64,000 nucleotides of DNA, taken from NCBI GenBank assembly GCA_031472005.1, contig PZJY01000001.1:3844001-3908000 (forward strand). Reading direction: 5' to 3'. This document shows, piece by piece, positions 12,007 to 23,617 of this stretch; within the stretch, counting starts at the first letter, position 1, and each line of letters begins with the position of its first letter. A model generated the notes under the pieces. That model was not told the origin of the DNA, ran no database searches, and worked only from the letters and a program-made list of their open reading frames with translations. The position numbers were made by a program, and so were the translations under genes. This DNA is from Tetracladium setigerum. Its lineage: Eukaryota > Ascomycota > Leotiomycetes > Helotiales.

Positions 12007-12316
12007 AAAGTTCTCGCACATTTCTGGAAAGTGTTCCAGACATGGAACGTTGCCATGTCGTTTCCTCGTGGAGCAAATGAGAGGCCTGGAGTTGGTTTGA
12101 GGAAATGGCGACAGACCAAAGGATTTGGATTCGTGGTCCCTTCTTCATCTAGAAAGACTTATGGTCTTCCTTACGCCGGCCACATAAACGGCCTCTCATT
12201 TCTCTCACAAAGAAAGTGCTCTTATTCACGATCTCTGTACACATTTTATGATACCAACGATGCAAGCTAAGGAAGGCTAGCTCTCAAGCTATCCAATCAT
12301 TCCACCATCCCTCAAT

Positions 12317-12840
12317 CTAACCAAGGAGAGGTCTCTGCTCTGGCACTTCGTCCTCTCTAGCAATATCAATCAGTCTGATTCTCCAACCTTTCCACCATCC
12401 CGGTTGATAGAAGTGCCATATCTTCCACCACCCGTTAGATCTTTCTCTCCACTTTGGTTGAACCGCCCTGGTGGCTTTTACCGCTATAGCTACCAACCCA
12501 ATCACCACGAAGGTTGACAATACAGAAACGATGCTGGTGAAGAAGGTGATGGTGGAGACCTGGCAGCCCAATGGTCTGGCTCTCAGCTCCCAGCGTTCCG
12601 ATGGACAGATAGCGTGATCCCATATCGGGGCTAAAATTGGTATTTTATTGGTGTTGGGAACACAAAGGGTGCTCTTTTCTTGGGTTAGAAAGAAGAGCAG
12701 TGTGATGCGAGCACAGGTAGACTGACAGACGCACACCACCCGCAAGATCTCTCCCTCAAGCATCCTCCACAGTCCTGCTGCCTCCAGCAACGCTTTAAGA
12801 GCTCGTCGGATATGCTAAGCGAGCCGTTCGGGACTGACAT
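12317..12840 (-). CDS. Small single-pass membrane protein with PSI-like cysteine domain
   Basis: Exon 1 (12840-12727) and exon 2 (12673-12317), joined over a 53 bp intron (GTCAGT...TTTCTAACC...AAAAG), give 156 residues. The N-terminal part has closely spaced cysteines, RCWRQQDCGGCLRERSCGWC, then TLCVPN and CPSERWELRARPLGCQ. That is the PSI/plexin-type spacing, ending in a WELR-x-x-x-LGC phrase. One membrane helix follows at about residues 77-100, then a Trp- and Arg-rich cytosolic tail with WWKIWHFYQPGWWKGW. No classical signal peptide is visible, so the orientation (cysteines outside) is an inference. Exon 2 alone would look like an orphan fragment; exon 1 restores the cysteine motif. Function unknown. 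Confidence 0.72.
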
Positions 12841-13268
12841 GGCAATCTGGAGTTGAAGGTAGGTAGGTAGTACAGAAGGTAGATGCTAGGTTGATGGACT
12901 TTTTTGTATATTGGGCAAGGCTTGTCCCTTGGAAGCAATGAGCCTAGTTAGGTACCTTATGTAGCTCTCCTCAATTTGGATAGACATATATTGTAGAGTA
13001 CTGTCTACTGCTATTGCCTTTTTCTGTGAATGTAGCCAGCTCTAATTGGGAGTGGTAAAGGATATAAGAATTGTCCTCCTATCGCAAGTGAATCTTCAAC
13101 ATGACGTTGGCGTCGGTCGAGTCGAGCTGACGCCGGCCTGGGAAATACTTTTCTCCGTCATCATCCATGACCACGGAAAACACGACCCAGAAAGCGCCGT
13201 CCCCCCATCGGTGCTTCGACTCTCCGACCACCTCACGCCAAAAGAAGAAGAGCAGCAGCAATTCCACG
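12841..13268. promoter_or_regulatory. Divergent promoter, PSI-type protein and Zn2Cys6 factor
   Basis: The region contains an AGGT repeat (12857-12870) and pyrimidine-rich tracts. An upstream in-frame ATG for the Zn2Cys6 gene at 13167 lies in this stretch. Confidence 0.5.
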
Positions 13269-16060
13269 ATGGCTTCCAACTCCGACATTGATCCACGACT
13301 GCGGGGTCCGCCCGAGTCGACAACTTCCCAACAGCCAGCAATCCCACAATCCAGCAGCTATCGCCAGGTCACTCCAATTGCTCCCCACCCAAATCCGGCC
13401 TCTACCGCTGCTCCTTCGTCCTCGAGTTCCGCACATTTGCAACATCAACAAGCTGTCTATCATAATGGCAATAGCAATGGCCATGGCAATGAAATCGCCC
13501 CAGGCCAGCATAAACATCAACATCCACATACATACCTCCAACCTCAACCACAAGCTTTCCACTCTCCGTCAGCCACACCCCCTGGATCTACCGGCAATAC
13601 CGCTGATCCATATGCTGCGGGCACTTCATCTATCCCCCGACGCGCAAGAGCTTGCGAGGCTTGTCGAGGACTCAAAGTGAAGTGCGAACCAGATATACAC
13701 AATGAAGACGGTCCCTGCAGCAGGTGTGCGAGGGCCAATCGAAACTGCGTTGTCACACAACCATCGCGTAAGAGGCAAAAGAAGACCGACACGCGTGTGG
13801 CGGAGTTGGAGAAGAAACTCGAGGACATGCAAGCTTCGGTGATGGGACGTAGGTTTATGGCTGCTGACATGGATATCGGTCAACAACAGCCTCTAGGCCA
13901 TGCTCAAGCATCATACCACCAAGCTAGCAATGTACCATATGGCCAAGAACAGGGACATCCTGTACAGTCTAGATCCACCGGAAATACTTGGGACTCTTTC
14001 GCAAAGACACCTGATGTCGAGGGGAAGATCAAGAGTGTCCCTATGGTCGTAGCAGCGGGGAAGTTAAAACGAAAGCTCGTCGACAGTCCAGATGCGTCAA
14101 CTCCTGAGACTCCGCAAGCTTTCAAGGGATCTGCCGCCAGCAAGAACCTCTTTGACCAGGTGCATTCTGTCTGGTCTGACGCACCTTCCGTTAAGCCTCC
14201 TCAGACACACATCTACTCGGATGTTATCGATCGAGGAGAGCTTACCTCAGAGGTTGCTGCGGAAATCTTTGATTTCTATGTCACTGATATGGCTCCTCAT
14301 TTACCAGCAGTCGTGTTCACTCCTGGAACGACAGCATCTTCCATTCGGAAGGAAAGGCCCATTCTCTTCCTTGCTATTCTTTCTGTTGGTGCCGGCCCAA
14401 CATATCCTGATGTGCAAGCAAGTCTTACCAAGGAAGTCATGTCAGTATATGCCGATCGCATCATCATGAAAGGTGAGAAGTCGCTAGAGCTCATTCAAGC
14501 CTTACAAATCACCACTTTGTGGTACTATCCTCCAGAGCACTTTGAAGAATTGAAGTTCTACCAATTAGTTCATATTGCAGCTATCATGGCCATTGATATC
14601 GGTATGGGAAAATCAAGCAAATCTTCAAGCAATAGGACCGTCGGTTTGTTTAGAGACACTCCATGGAGAAAGCAGCCTTACCCAGATCCAGACTCGGTGG
14701 AGGCACGGCGCGCATGGCTCGCTTGCTACTTCCTCTGTTGCAATACAGCTATGGGACTGCGTCGCCCAAATCTGATTCGCTGGACTCCATATATGGCGGA
14801 ATGTGTTCAAGTCCTCGAGACATCAGCTCAGGCTCTCCCATCGGACCAAGCATTATGTGCTTGGGTTCGAAGCCAACACATCGCTGAAGAGGTTGGTTAC
14901 GAGTTCTCCATGGATGATCCGTCCGCTAAGATCAGCATTTCTGATGACAAAGTCAATTATGCCTTGAAAAAATTCGAACAAGATTTGGAGAGATGGCGCG
15001 TCGAAGTACCCATTGGAGCACGGTCTGGTAAGATTACTTTACCTCGATCAAAAATCCTCAGCTAACAAGAAAAGATTCTTTGAAAATGACAGGGCATGTC
15101 GTCGAGCTGTATATGCATGAAATTGCTATGCATGTTGATCATAACGTCGACGAGTTCAAGCCACCTTATAACGAGGAAACCATCCAAGGGCTTGTGAACC
15201 CTCCAAAACACGACGAACTCACCACTACGCATGTTCGTGCTTTGTCACTGTGCTTGACCTCCATCGATAGCATCTTCGAAATTTTCTTGAAGCACAGTGT
15301 CGAAGTCGTTCGGTGTCTTCCTGTCGCAAACTTTGTTCGTGTTGCCTACGCAACTGTAGTTCTGATTAAGATGGCTCTTGCGGCGTCACATACAGAAAGT
15401 GGCATCGGTAAGATCTTCGTCTCATCGAAGTTGAGAGTTGAGGAACACCTCGATGGCTTGATTGCTCTCTTCAATAAAGCTTCTGCTGGCAACAAGTCGC
15501 GCCCTTCTAGCAAGTTCCTGATGGTTCTCGTCATGCTTAAGACGTGGTTCAATCGTCGTCAACAAGGCTTCAAGAAGGACAGTTCGCCAGTTGCTGCCGT
15601 GCCTGCTACAACTTCCTCGGAGCAGGCTAGAGCTGGTCAAGCTGGAGATCTTCAACGTACCAATGGACAACAACAGCAGCAGCAGCAGCAGCAGCAGCAG
15701 AACCAAGTCTTTGCTCCAGATGACACACCTCTGCAAGTTCTGAGTGAAGTTGCTACGGGTAATTCCAGAGAGCCAAGTCGTTCCGATAATCAGTATGCAG
15801 CATCAAACAATGATTGGCAACAAGCCTCGATGCAGCAACAATTCCAGCCTTACCAAAATCTGGATCCGTCACTTCAACAGGGTTATGCAGGTACTGGTAA
15901 TATGAACGACAACTTTGGCATGACGAGCCTCAACTACACTATGGGAGATGACTTCGAATCCCAGATGGGCTTCACACTGGCCGGCTTAGATGCGTATCTT
16001 GGTGAGGATGCATTCTTTTCGGGTGTCATGAATGGGGGGTATGATGTTGATGGATTTTAA
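13269..16060 (+). CDS. Zn(II)2Cys6 transcription factor, War1-like DNA-binding domain
   Basis: Exons 13269-15027 and 15093-16060 (65 bp intron, GTAAGA...GACAG) give 908 residues. I chose the MASNSDIDPR start; an in-frame ATG at 13167 would add 34 residues but has a poorer context. After a Gln/His/Pro-rich leader, residues ~127-160 hold the binuclear zinc cluster (CEACRGLKVKCEPD, then CSRCARANRNC), a linker with basic PSRKRQKK, and a short coiled coil (VAELEKKLEDM). The middle region matches the fungal-specific regulator domain. The C-terminal part has an 11-Gln tract and Gln/Asn-rich activation-like sequence. The cluster resembles proteins annotated War1/WarA (weak-acid response), from memory of that family only, so the target pathway is unproven. 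Confidence 0.88.
15668..15700 (+). repeat. Poly-glutamine tract (CAA/CAG) in the Zn2Cys6 factor
   Basis: Two CAA and nine CAG codons encode 11 consecutive glutamines, a likely length-variable site between strains. Confidence 0.9.
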
Positions 16061-17259
16061 TCCTGTGTAATATTTTTCGGCAGAAGGGAGAAGTGAAGTA
16101 TCGGATTTGAGTTCGAGGGTTAATAAAAGTCGTGTGGTCTTGGTGGGAACTCATTCTTGATGCTGGCGTTCCTGCGTGCGGCTATTATTTGATTCTGGAC
16201 GAACAAAGCGGCAGCTTAGGTACTGTATTGTAGGTACATACCTTGCGGGATGTAAAATTATATCATAAATACCACTCTACAGATGGCAATTGAAAGCCAT
16301 GCAAGGACCACTCTGGACTATAAAACTTATATCTCATCACTTAGGTTCTTCGATCTACTCTATCCAAGTTGATCTGTTTTGCGTGTTGTGTTTTCATCCA
16401 CACCTGACTTCCATCCACCTCCCCTCGGTCACCTTTTCGCCTGTCCGCCGCGGCCACCGAAGCGCTCCTCCAAGCCGGATGATGCAACAGCAAACAAGCG
16501 TCAAGGATTGAAGAAACCCAAGCAAAAGTCGATATAAAAAAATTCTCTTCTTTCTCGTCGATGAATCAATTTATCCACATCTTTTCTCCACATCTTGGCC
16601 GGCTCCCCGTCTGTCACGGACCTGGCCGAAAAACAGAGAAAACTGGTACGGCGTTTCCACTGGTTCTCGTCGTTTTTCTTATCGATCTTCGCGACGCCAG
16701 ACGCCTCTTCACTCCAAGGATGGATACTTCTCTGCATGCGTGCTGCACACACAAGGATTATTTTGCATGATGCATGGGATTTTGACGAGACCACTTGTTG
16801 AGCTCGTCGGCGGGAGCTTGGTCCCTAGGCTCTCTAGGTAGCTCTTGGGGCTGGCTACTGCTAGGTTATCTTTTGGAGTCTCGTGAGGCGTTGTACGGTC
16901 ATGCATTTCAAAAGATATCTATCCGATCCTCCTCCACTTCGTCCTCTACTTCATCTCCTTCATCTTCCTCATCTGTTACTTCCCTTTCGATCTCCCTGGA
17001 TCAGCATACGTAACAACCAGCCATTCTTGTGCAATTCAATTGCAAATTGTATTTGCTGCATCAGCTGCACTTCGAGTTCCACAGCATCTCTGACGCCATC
17101 ATCCCTCCCCCCGAGGTCTAATTCTACCCCGCCATTTTCGCTTTTTCGACGCCAAACTTTGGCGTGGCGGAAACCCTGAATATTCTTGACAGCTAGATTC
17201 AGGGTTCAACAAGGTTCAATTACTCTTATTGGGACGAGAGAGAGAAGAAAGGGAATAAC
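16061..17259. promoter_or_regulatory. Intergenic and long leader ahead of the MFS gene
   Basis: 1.2 kb between two same-strand genes. From about 16370 it is CT-rich, as in a long promoter and 5' leader. Short frames have no recognisable motifs. Confidence 0.55.
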
Positions 17260-19043
17260 ATGTCTCTATTAGCAAGAGTTTCTTCGTTGGAGGCTCTCTC
17301 GCCTGAGAGAGGGAGGAGTCCCATTGGGAGGAGAGGCTCAAAGGATAGGAAGCTCAGCTTCAGTCCCCTGCCTGGGGCCTGGGATCCGGCGAATGTTGAG
17401 GATGATGAGGAGATTATGGAGAATATTGGGGCTTTTGAAGTGCCCAAATCTAAAAGAATTTGTGAGTATACTTTTCTCCTGCACACGACTCACAACTTCG
17501 CAAAAACCCTCGCTAATCTTACAATTCCGCAACAGTGCAAGTCATCATTGCCGTCACATATTGTCTATTTGCCGCAGGAATTGTCTTTGGATACGCAGCT
17601 ATCAAACCTGTTCTTATTCGCGAAAAGGTATATCGAAACCTATGTACAAAGGAGGAACTGGAAAAGAATGTGCGGACTTGTTACGACCAGGAAATACATC
17701 TCAACCTGATGTTTACGATCGCAGCAGTTGGAACCAACGTCGCTGCCCTTCCAATTGGGGCCATTTTAGATAATTTTGGACCTCGAGTCTGTGGAATCCT
17801 TGGAAGTTTCTTGTTAGCTATCGGAGCACTCTTCTTCGCATTTGCGTGGCAATTGCCCTTCGATGGATATATTCCTGGATATCTCTTCCTGGCGCTTGGA
17901 GGCCCATTTGTATTCATCTCCTCCTTCCAACTCTCCAACACTTTCCCCAAGCACTCCGGCCTCATTCTCGCACTTCTCACGGGCGCATTCGACTCATCCA
18001 GCGCCATCTTTCTCATCTACCGAATAATCTATCAATGGAGCAACGGCACCTTCTGGCCCAAAAAGTTCTTCCTCCTCTACCTCGTCGTTCCCCTCTTCAT
18101 CCTCCTCGTCCAGGTCTTCATCATGCCCCACGCCTCCTACAAAACCGTTGGCGAACTCGTCAAGCAAGTCGAGGAAGAAGATGACGTTTTCGTCGACCAA
18201 ATGGACGAAACCACCGCCCTTCTTCAACAAGAACGTCGTGACAGACACGAGTCTATCGTTCACGAAATCACCGACCTCCTCGGCTCCAAAACAGGAACAA
18301 AACAAATCCAAAAAGAAGAAACCAAAAACAAAATCTCCGGCGTCTACGGCGCCCTCCACGGTAAAACCGTCGCGCAGCAAGTGTGCTCGCCATGGTTCAT
18401 CCTCATCACACTCTTCACCATCATCCAAATGACACGCATCAACTACTTCGTCGCTACCATCCGTCCGCAGTATGAATACCTCCTCGGCTCCTACGCCAAG
18501 GCCGTAGAAATTAACACATTTTTTGACATCGCCCTCCCACTTGGCGGTGTCTTCTCCATCCCCTTCATCGGATTAGTACTCGACAACACCAGCACCGTCT
18601 TCGTTCTCTCCGCCCTCGTCACAATCGCCACAACAATCGGCATCCTCGGTATCCTCCCCTACACCTGGGCAGCCTACGCCAACATCTCCCTCTTTGTCCT
18701 CTACCGCCCCTTCTACTACACCACCGTCTCTGACTACGCCGCCAAAGTCTTCGGCTTCCGCACCTTCGGCACCGTCTACGGCCTCGTCATCTGTCTCGCT
18801 GGTCTAGGCAATTTCAGCCAGAGTGGGTTTGATGCTCTATTGCATAAAGTGTTTGATGGCAACCCCGTGCCGGTGAATTTGTTGTTGTTGGGTTCGGCGT
18901 TGGTGGTTGGTGTTTGTTTGTGCACTTTTGTGGGTGTGAGGGCGTATAGTATGAAGAGGGAGTTGTTGGAGGAGGAGGCAGAGACTGCGAGGGAGAGTAG
19001 CATGCCGACGAATGTGCATTTGAATACGGAGATTTTTGGTTAG
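17260..19043 (+). CDS. MFS transporter, FMP42-like
   Basis: Exons 17260-17461 and 17536-19043 (74 bp intron, GTGAGT...AACAG) give 569 residues. A 65-residue polar N-terminus (Ser/Arg-rich) precedes about twelve membrane segments, starting with VIIAVTYCLFAAGIVFGYAAIKPVL. Between the two six-helix halves lies a charged cytosolic loop (residues ~260-320) rich in Glu, Asp and Lys. The pattern, including NFGPRVCGILGSFLLAIGAL after helix 2, matches the fungal FMP42 / SLC43-type branch of the major facilitator superfamily. Yeast Fmp42 was found in mitochondrial or vacuolar fractions and its substrate is not established, so I give none. The 3' half is markedly C-rich in codon use. Confidence 0.85.
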
Positions 19044-19797
19044 CGAGAGAGCTCTTTGAGAGAGAAGGGGAAGAAGTGTTGAGGATAAAGATTGGATCTA
19101 AATAATAGGTTAGAGACCAGGCTGGGATCGCATTACAGCATTTAGCATTTGGTATTCTTTTTGTTGCGAATGGGTACCTACTTTATCATCGGAGTTCTAT
19201 CTTTCAATCAGTGCGGGTGGACATCGTGCTTGGGATTTGGGCTTTCTGAAATCTTCATATGATTTCGCTCTAGTTGAAGTGGAAATAATATACACTACCA
19301 TTTTAGACTCTGTGCAGGTATACTTGATCGAGCGAAGAGAAAAGATTGAGTCTAGATAAGTACCTACCTAGGTATCTACCTAGAATATTTCGTTCCTTTC
19401 AACCCAAGAAGGAAACCGGGTCGTGAAAGAAGAGAGTTCTGATGCTACCAGCGTCGAAGTGCATCATATTCTCAAGCAAATCGGATATTGGGTTCGATGA
19501 GTTGACATTACACCAACAAAGACCTCTTCCAATGTGGAAGTGGAAAATACCTAGGAAAGAGGATAACCTGAGAGCGCAACACTTCATGATCTTGATCCAT
19601 TTATTTCTCTTCTGAGCAAGCAAGATTCTTTGCCAGCGCTTTAAGCCTGCGCTGTCGTATTCCTCAGTACAGTTCTGAACGGCAATTCCCATTCACCCGT
19701 CTTTTTCGACGCCGAGAACCTGAAAAAAACTCCCTCCACACAATTTCCCAATCCAATTCAACGCCAGCCCTCACTCAATCTTGTGTTGTGGGTATCC
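19044..19797. other. Intergenic, between convergent 3' ends
   Basis: The stretch holds the 3' regions of the MFS gene (+) and HOS2 (-). A self-complementary TACCTACCTAGGTA lies at 19361-19374. The 97-codon minus-strand frame at 19399-19692 has no motif and is not called. Confidence 0.55.
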
Positions 19798-21219
19798 TCA
19801 AAACTCCATAGCAACACCCAAACCCTCCTCCCGATCCTTCCTCAATCCATCATTCATCTCCTCCCTTTCCTCATTCAACTGATCCTCTACCTCCTCCTTG
19901 AACCCCGTCAGATCCGGCGGTATCTGCATACTCTGCACACTCGGCGCGGCATTCACAAATCTCAACTGCTCGGCAATAGAGGCAATCGTCTCCCTCACCT
20001 TCTTATCCGTGTTCTTATTCGGTCGAAGATCGCCCAAGATTTGCTCTAAAGTGGGAAAGATGGTTTCATGTCGGAAGTGCGAGCGGTATGGTGTATGTGC
20101 TGGGATGATGGGATCGAGTGTCTTGTCGCAGCCGATGGCGATACTGGTCTCATGGGCCCATGCTCGGGCGACGTTTCGTGGGGTGTAGCCTCCGCCGCCG
20201 ACGAGGAGGAGAGGGATATTGAGAGATTTGCAGAAGTCGACGCAGGCGCCGTGACCTTGGACTTGGACGTTGAATCGACCGAGACGGTCTCCAGCGAGGG
20301 AGTCGGCACCGCATTGGAGGACGATTGCGGTTGGTCGAAATCTTTCGCAACACATGCCGACGATGGTTTTGAAGAGATAGACGTACTGGTCATCGTCGAT
20401 ACCATCTTGTAGGGGTACATTGACGGCGTGATGAGCACCTGGGTTTGCCTCGTCATCTGGTCCGGTCCGATCGAGGTCGCCAGTTCCGGGGAAGAAGTTG
20501 AAATGGTCGTATTTGTGGATGGAAAGGGTTAGAACTCTGTCTGTTGACCAAAAGGCCTCTTCTACACCATCTCCATGATGGACATCGATATCGATATACA
20601 AGACCCGTGGATGCTTCCTCAAGAGTTGCAGTATTGCCAGAACGATATCATTGACATAGCAGAAACCTGAAGCTTCCGCCTTTTTGGCGTGATGTAGACC
20701 TCCTGACCAATTAATCGCAATATCCGACTCGCCAGTACACAGCTTCCGCGCTGCATCAATCGAGGCACCTGCATACATTGAACAGTAGTTGAAAAGCCCT
20801 TCGAAAATTGGACAATCTGAACCTCCAAGGTTGAAAAGTTGTGGACTGTCATCGTCCGGTAGACAGACCTTTGCGGTCTTCAGATACTCTAGGTAGTCGG
20901 CAGTGTGAAAATCCTCCAGTTCCTCTCTTGTTGCAGGTCTCGATACATAATTGTCCATAGCTGCATGCATTCCATACGACATGATAAGACCTTTCGCCAG
21001 AGTCAGACGCCATGGTTTCATGGGATGTGCGTGTCCGAAATGGTGCTTCTCGATCTCGGGATTTGAGTGGTAGGAGACGTTCCATCCTTTCGGCCGCACA
21101 ATTCCATTCTCTAAAATCTCTTTTCTAACATTCTTGAGGACCGCTAGATTTTCTGGCGCACCCTGCTGGTCGAGAGGCTGGTAGTAGTCCTGGACTATAC
21201 CACCAGATGAGAGAACCAT
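19798..21219 (-). CDS. HOS2: Class I histone deacetylase, Hos2 type
   Basis: One exon, 473 residues from the MVLSSGGIVQ methionine. The frame extends 12 codons further upstream but without an ATG. The Rpd3/Hos2 fold is complete: HPMKPWRLTLAKGLI, the active-site histidines in INWSGGLHHAKKAEASGFCY, the zinc-binding DIDVHHGDGVEEAF, and GGGGYTPRNVARAW. The KPWRLTL wording fits Hos2/HosA rather than Rpd3. Hos2 is the catalytic subunit of the Set3 complex in yeast and deacetylates histone H3/H4 tails over active genes. The last ~60 residues are acidic. The gene is divergent from YNG2 (1153 bp between start codons). Confidence 0.93.
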   Translation of the reverse strand: MVLSSGGIVQDYYQPLDQQGAPENLAVLKNVRKEILENGIVRPKGWNVSYHSNPEIEKHHFGHAHPMKPWRLTLAKGLIMSYGMHAAMDNYVSRPATREELEDFHTADYLEYLKTAKVCLPDDDSPQLFNLGGSDCPIFEGLFNYCSMYAGASIDAARKLCTGESDIAINWSGGLHHAKKAEASGFCYVNDIVLAILQLLRKHPRVLYIDIDVHHGDGVEEAFWSTDRVLTLSIHKYDHFNFFPGTGDLDRTGPDDEANPGAHHAVNVPLQDGIDDDQYVYLFKTIVGMCCERFRPTAIVLQCGADSLAGDRLGRFNVQVQGHGACVDFCKSLNIPLLLVGGGGYTPRNVARAWAHETSIAIGCDKTLDPIIPAHTPYRSHFRHETIFPTLEQILGDLRPNKNTDKKVRETIASIAEQLRFVNAAPSVQSMQIPPDLTGFKEEVEDQLNEEREEMNDGLRKDREEGLGVAMEF

Positions 21220-22372
21220 CGTATCGTTCCCTCCAGCCGTAGAATAGCCCAACAATGTGCGTGCGCGTACAACGAAGTTTTAGCAGATTCCGAGAACTCC
21301 TTGAGTGGCGGTAGAGGCGATCCTCATGCGAAGTCGCGAATAGAGGGGTGAGTAGTATCGTAGAAGGAAAGGCTTGACGGTAGAGGAAATTCGGAGGTGT
21401 CGGACTAGAAGAGCTTTCACATTAGCATGAAATCAGCAAGGAATCTGGATGTTGGATTACATGTTGCGTGGGAGATAATCGGTGAGAGAATTGGTAATGT
21501 GGATGAAAGAGTAGCAACGAGTTGAGCAGCTATCCCTAGCAGCAAAAGTGTGTATCTGAGTTGGGATTGTAGAAGCTTGAACAGAATGATGCTATAAACC
21601 TCTTTACAATTGCGACCGAGAGCTGGCAGCGCGTGGAGTTTGCGAACGAAGTCTTCTTGTAGTCGACAATGATGTTGTTACGATAGTTAAGTTGTCGAGG
21701 AAGAGGCTCCCCAAGTCCCTTGTGCATGTCACGCTAATGACGAGGCTGAAGATGAGTTGAAGTGGAGAATACGCTGCCAATTTACAAAGAGGAATTGGTA
21801 TTTTTTGTTGAATGTAAGTTGCATTTCATAGCATGGAATAATCGAGAAAGTATTACCAATCGAACTTAAACATAATATGGTGATTCATAAAATCATAAGT
21901 AATAAAGGTAAAGTCTTCGGGTATATCCGATCTCTGCGTTCGGACGAGGCTCACCCACGGATCGCCACCGCACTTGAGCCGATTGATAAAAAGTTCTTGG
22001 AGCTCCGAAGTCAAAAGTCACCCCATCAAGCAAGTTTCCATCCGCCAAAGCCGCCAATTTCGCTTTCCCATCAACGAAATCTCCACCTAGGAAACCCGCC
22101 GCCGACCCCCCAACCATCGCGTCCGAAAGGCCCTGTAGTGTGAACCTGAAATAGAAGGCCTTTGGCGTGGTCACCCTCTTCTGCGAGAGACGCGGGAAAG
22201 CTCGAGACAATTAAGTCTCCCAAAGGTGAGCAAGCGACCTTGCTTTGCATCGCGCATCACTTTACGCGGGCCTGTTGAAGTCAGAGGCTCTGTCTGTTCT
22301 TTGGGGCGTTCGAGCATCCTACACTACATACTCGTAGAGCAAAGAGCTAGGGCAAACGCCCCATTAACAACC
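21220..22372. promoter_or_regulatory. Divergent promoter of HOS2 and YNG2
   Basis: 1153 bp between the two start codons. It is AT-rich in the middle and CT/GC-richer near YNG2. No coding sequence is supported. Confidence 0.6.
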
Positions 22373-23617
22373 ATGCCTAGAGACGACCTCTCCATCGATT
22401 TTATCGGCCGAAAGATGCCTCCTCAACAGCTGGAGCATCAGGACGCGGCCGCCGTTCTCGACGAGTGGACAAATCGCGTCGCAAATTTACCGGCCGAGAT
22501 CGCGTTCATGCAGGAGGAGATCGCAGAGAAGGATAGGCTGATGAGCGAGCACCTCTTGATCATCACGAAGGAGGACAGCAAGATTCAGAAATGGATTCGC
22601 TTGCACGGGAGTCATGTTGTAAATCCAAAGGAGGACGCAAGTCGAACTATCATCCGTACAAGCTACGACCAGGCAGAACTACTTCAGGAGGAGAAGCTTG
22701 CGCTCGCGCAAAAGACACAGCTGGTTATTGATAAGCATACACGGGTTCTAGATGGCTACATCAAGGCGCTTCAAGACCGAGGAGAGTTTCCAAATGACGC
22801 GGATATACCCTCTCTTTTGCGGCCTCGACCCGAGAATCCAAGACCCCGCGTCGATACCACTTCTGCACCGCCAGTGCAGGCCGCTGCGCCTGTAGTACAT
22901 CACAAACAACCCAACCAATATACCGTCCGAAACCCTGTGCAAATACAGGCACAACAGGCGGCGGCGGCGGCAGCATCAGCCTCGGCTCCAGCGACACCTG
23001 CGGCATCTTTACTCAATCGACACATTCGAGAAACATCGTTAGGAGCAGGAAACCAGAAACGTCAACGGTTGACTAGTGGACTCGGGCCATTACCTTCGGC
23101 TTCAAGTAATCTGGCTCGACACACTTCCATGACACCTGGTACACCACGAGCAGGCACACCATCAACAGCCCGAGCAGGCAGTGCAGGACCTCGGGCTTCA
23201 CACAAGATTACGAAGAAAGTGGCACCTTTGGGCAGCCGACAGAGCGGAGTGCCACGAAAAGGGAAACCAGGGAAGTCAGGTCTCAGTAGAGTCAAGCGTA
23301 CTGGAACGAAGAATTCGCCCTCGTCGACCAATGACAGTGAATTGAGCGAGGCCGAGTCTGGTTCAGACGATGACGATACCCAGGCAAGAATGGATGGAGA
23401 TGGTGACGAAGAAATGATGGATGATGGGGAGAATGACAATCGCCACTATTGTACTTGTCACCGGGTTAGTTTTGGTGACATGGTGGCTTGTGATGACAAT
23501 GAGTGTCCATACGAATGGTTTCATTGGGAGTGTGTGGGCATTACAAAGGAGCCACAGGGAATATGGATCTGTTCAACCTGTACAGAGAGAAGGGCTAAAG
23601 CAAAGAAAACGAAATGA
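22373..23617 (+). CDS. YNG2: ING-family PHD-finger protein, NuA4 subunit Yng2
   Basis: Single exon, 414 residues from MPRDDLSIDF; the frame continues upstream only without an ATG. The N-terminal ING domain (residues ~25-140) is a coiled coil with DEWTNRVANLPAEI and KIQKWIRLHGSH, wording typical of Yng2 rather than Pho23. A basic, Ala/Pro/Ser-rich linker and an acidic patch follow. The C-terminal PHD finger (about 357-402) has Cys4-His-Cys3 order (YCTCHRVSFGDMVACDD, CPYEWFHWECVGI, WICSTC), and the aromatic residues that read H3K4me3 are present. Yng2 is a subunit of the NuA4 histone H4/H2A acetyltransferase. Confidence 0.92.
   Translation: MPRDDLSIDFIGRKMPPQQLEHQDAAAVLDEWTNRVANLPAEIAFMQEEIAEKDRLMSEHLLIITKEDSKIQKWIRLHGSHVVNPKEDASRTIIRTSYDQAELLQEEKLALAQKTQLVIDKHTRVLDGYIKALQDRGEFPNDADIPSLLRPRPENPRPRVDTTSAPPVQAAAPVVHHKQPNQYTVRNPVQIQAQQAAAAAASASAPATPAASLLNRHIRETSLGAGNQKRQRLTSGLGPLPSASSNLARHTSMTPGTPRAGTPSTARAGSAGPRASHKITKKVAPLGSRQSGVPRKGKPGKSGLSRVKRTGTKNSPSSTNDSELSEAESGSDDDDTQARMDGDGDEEMMDDGENDNRHYCTCHRVSFGDMVACDDNECPYEWFHWECVGITKEPQGIWICSTCTERRAKAKKTK

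Noticed and set aside
19399..19692. 97-codon minus-strand frame after the MFS gene
   Set aside because: No motif and no splice partners; it lies in the 3' region shared by two convergent genes.
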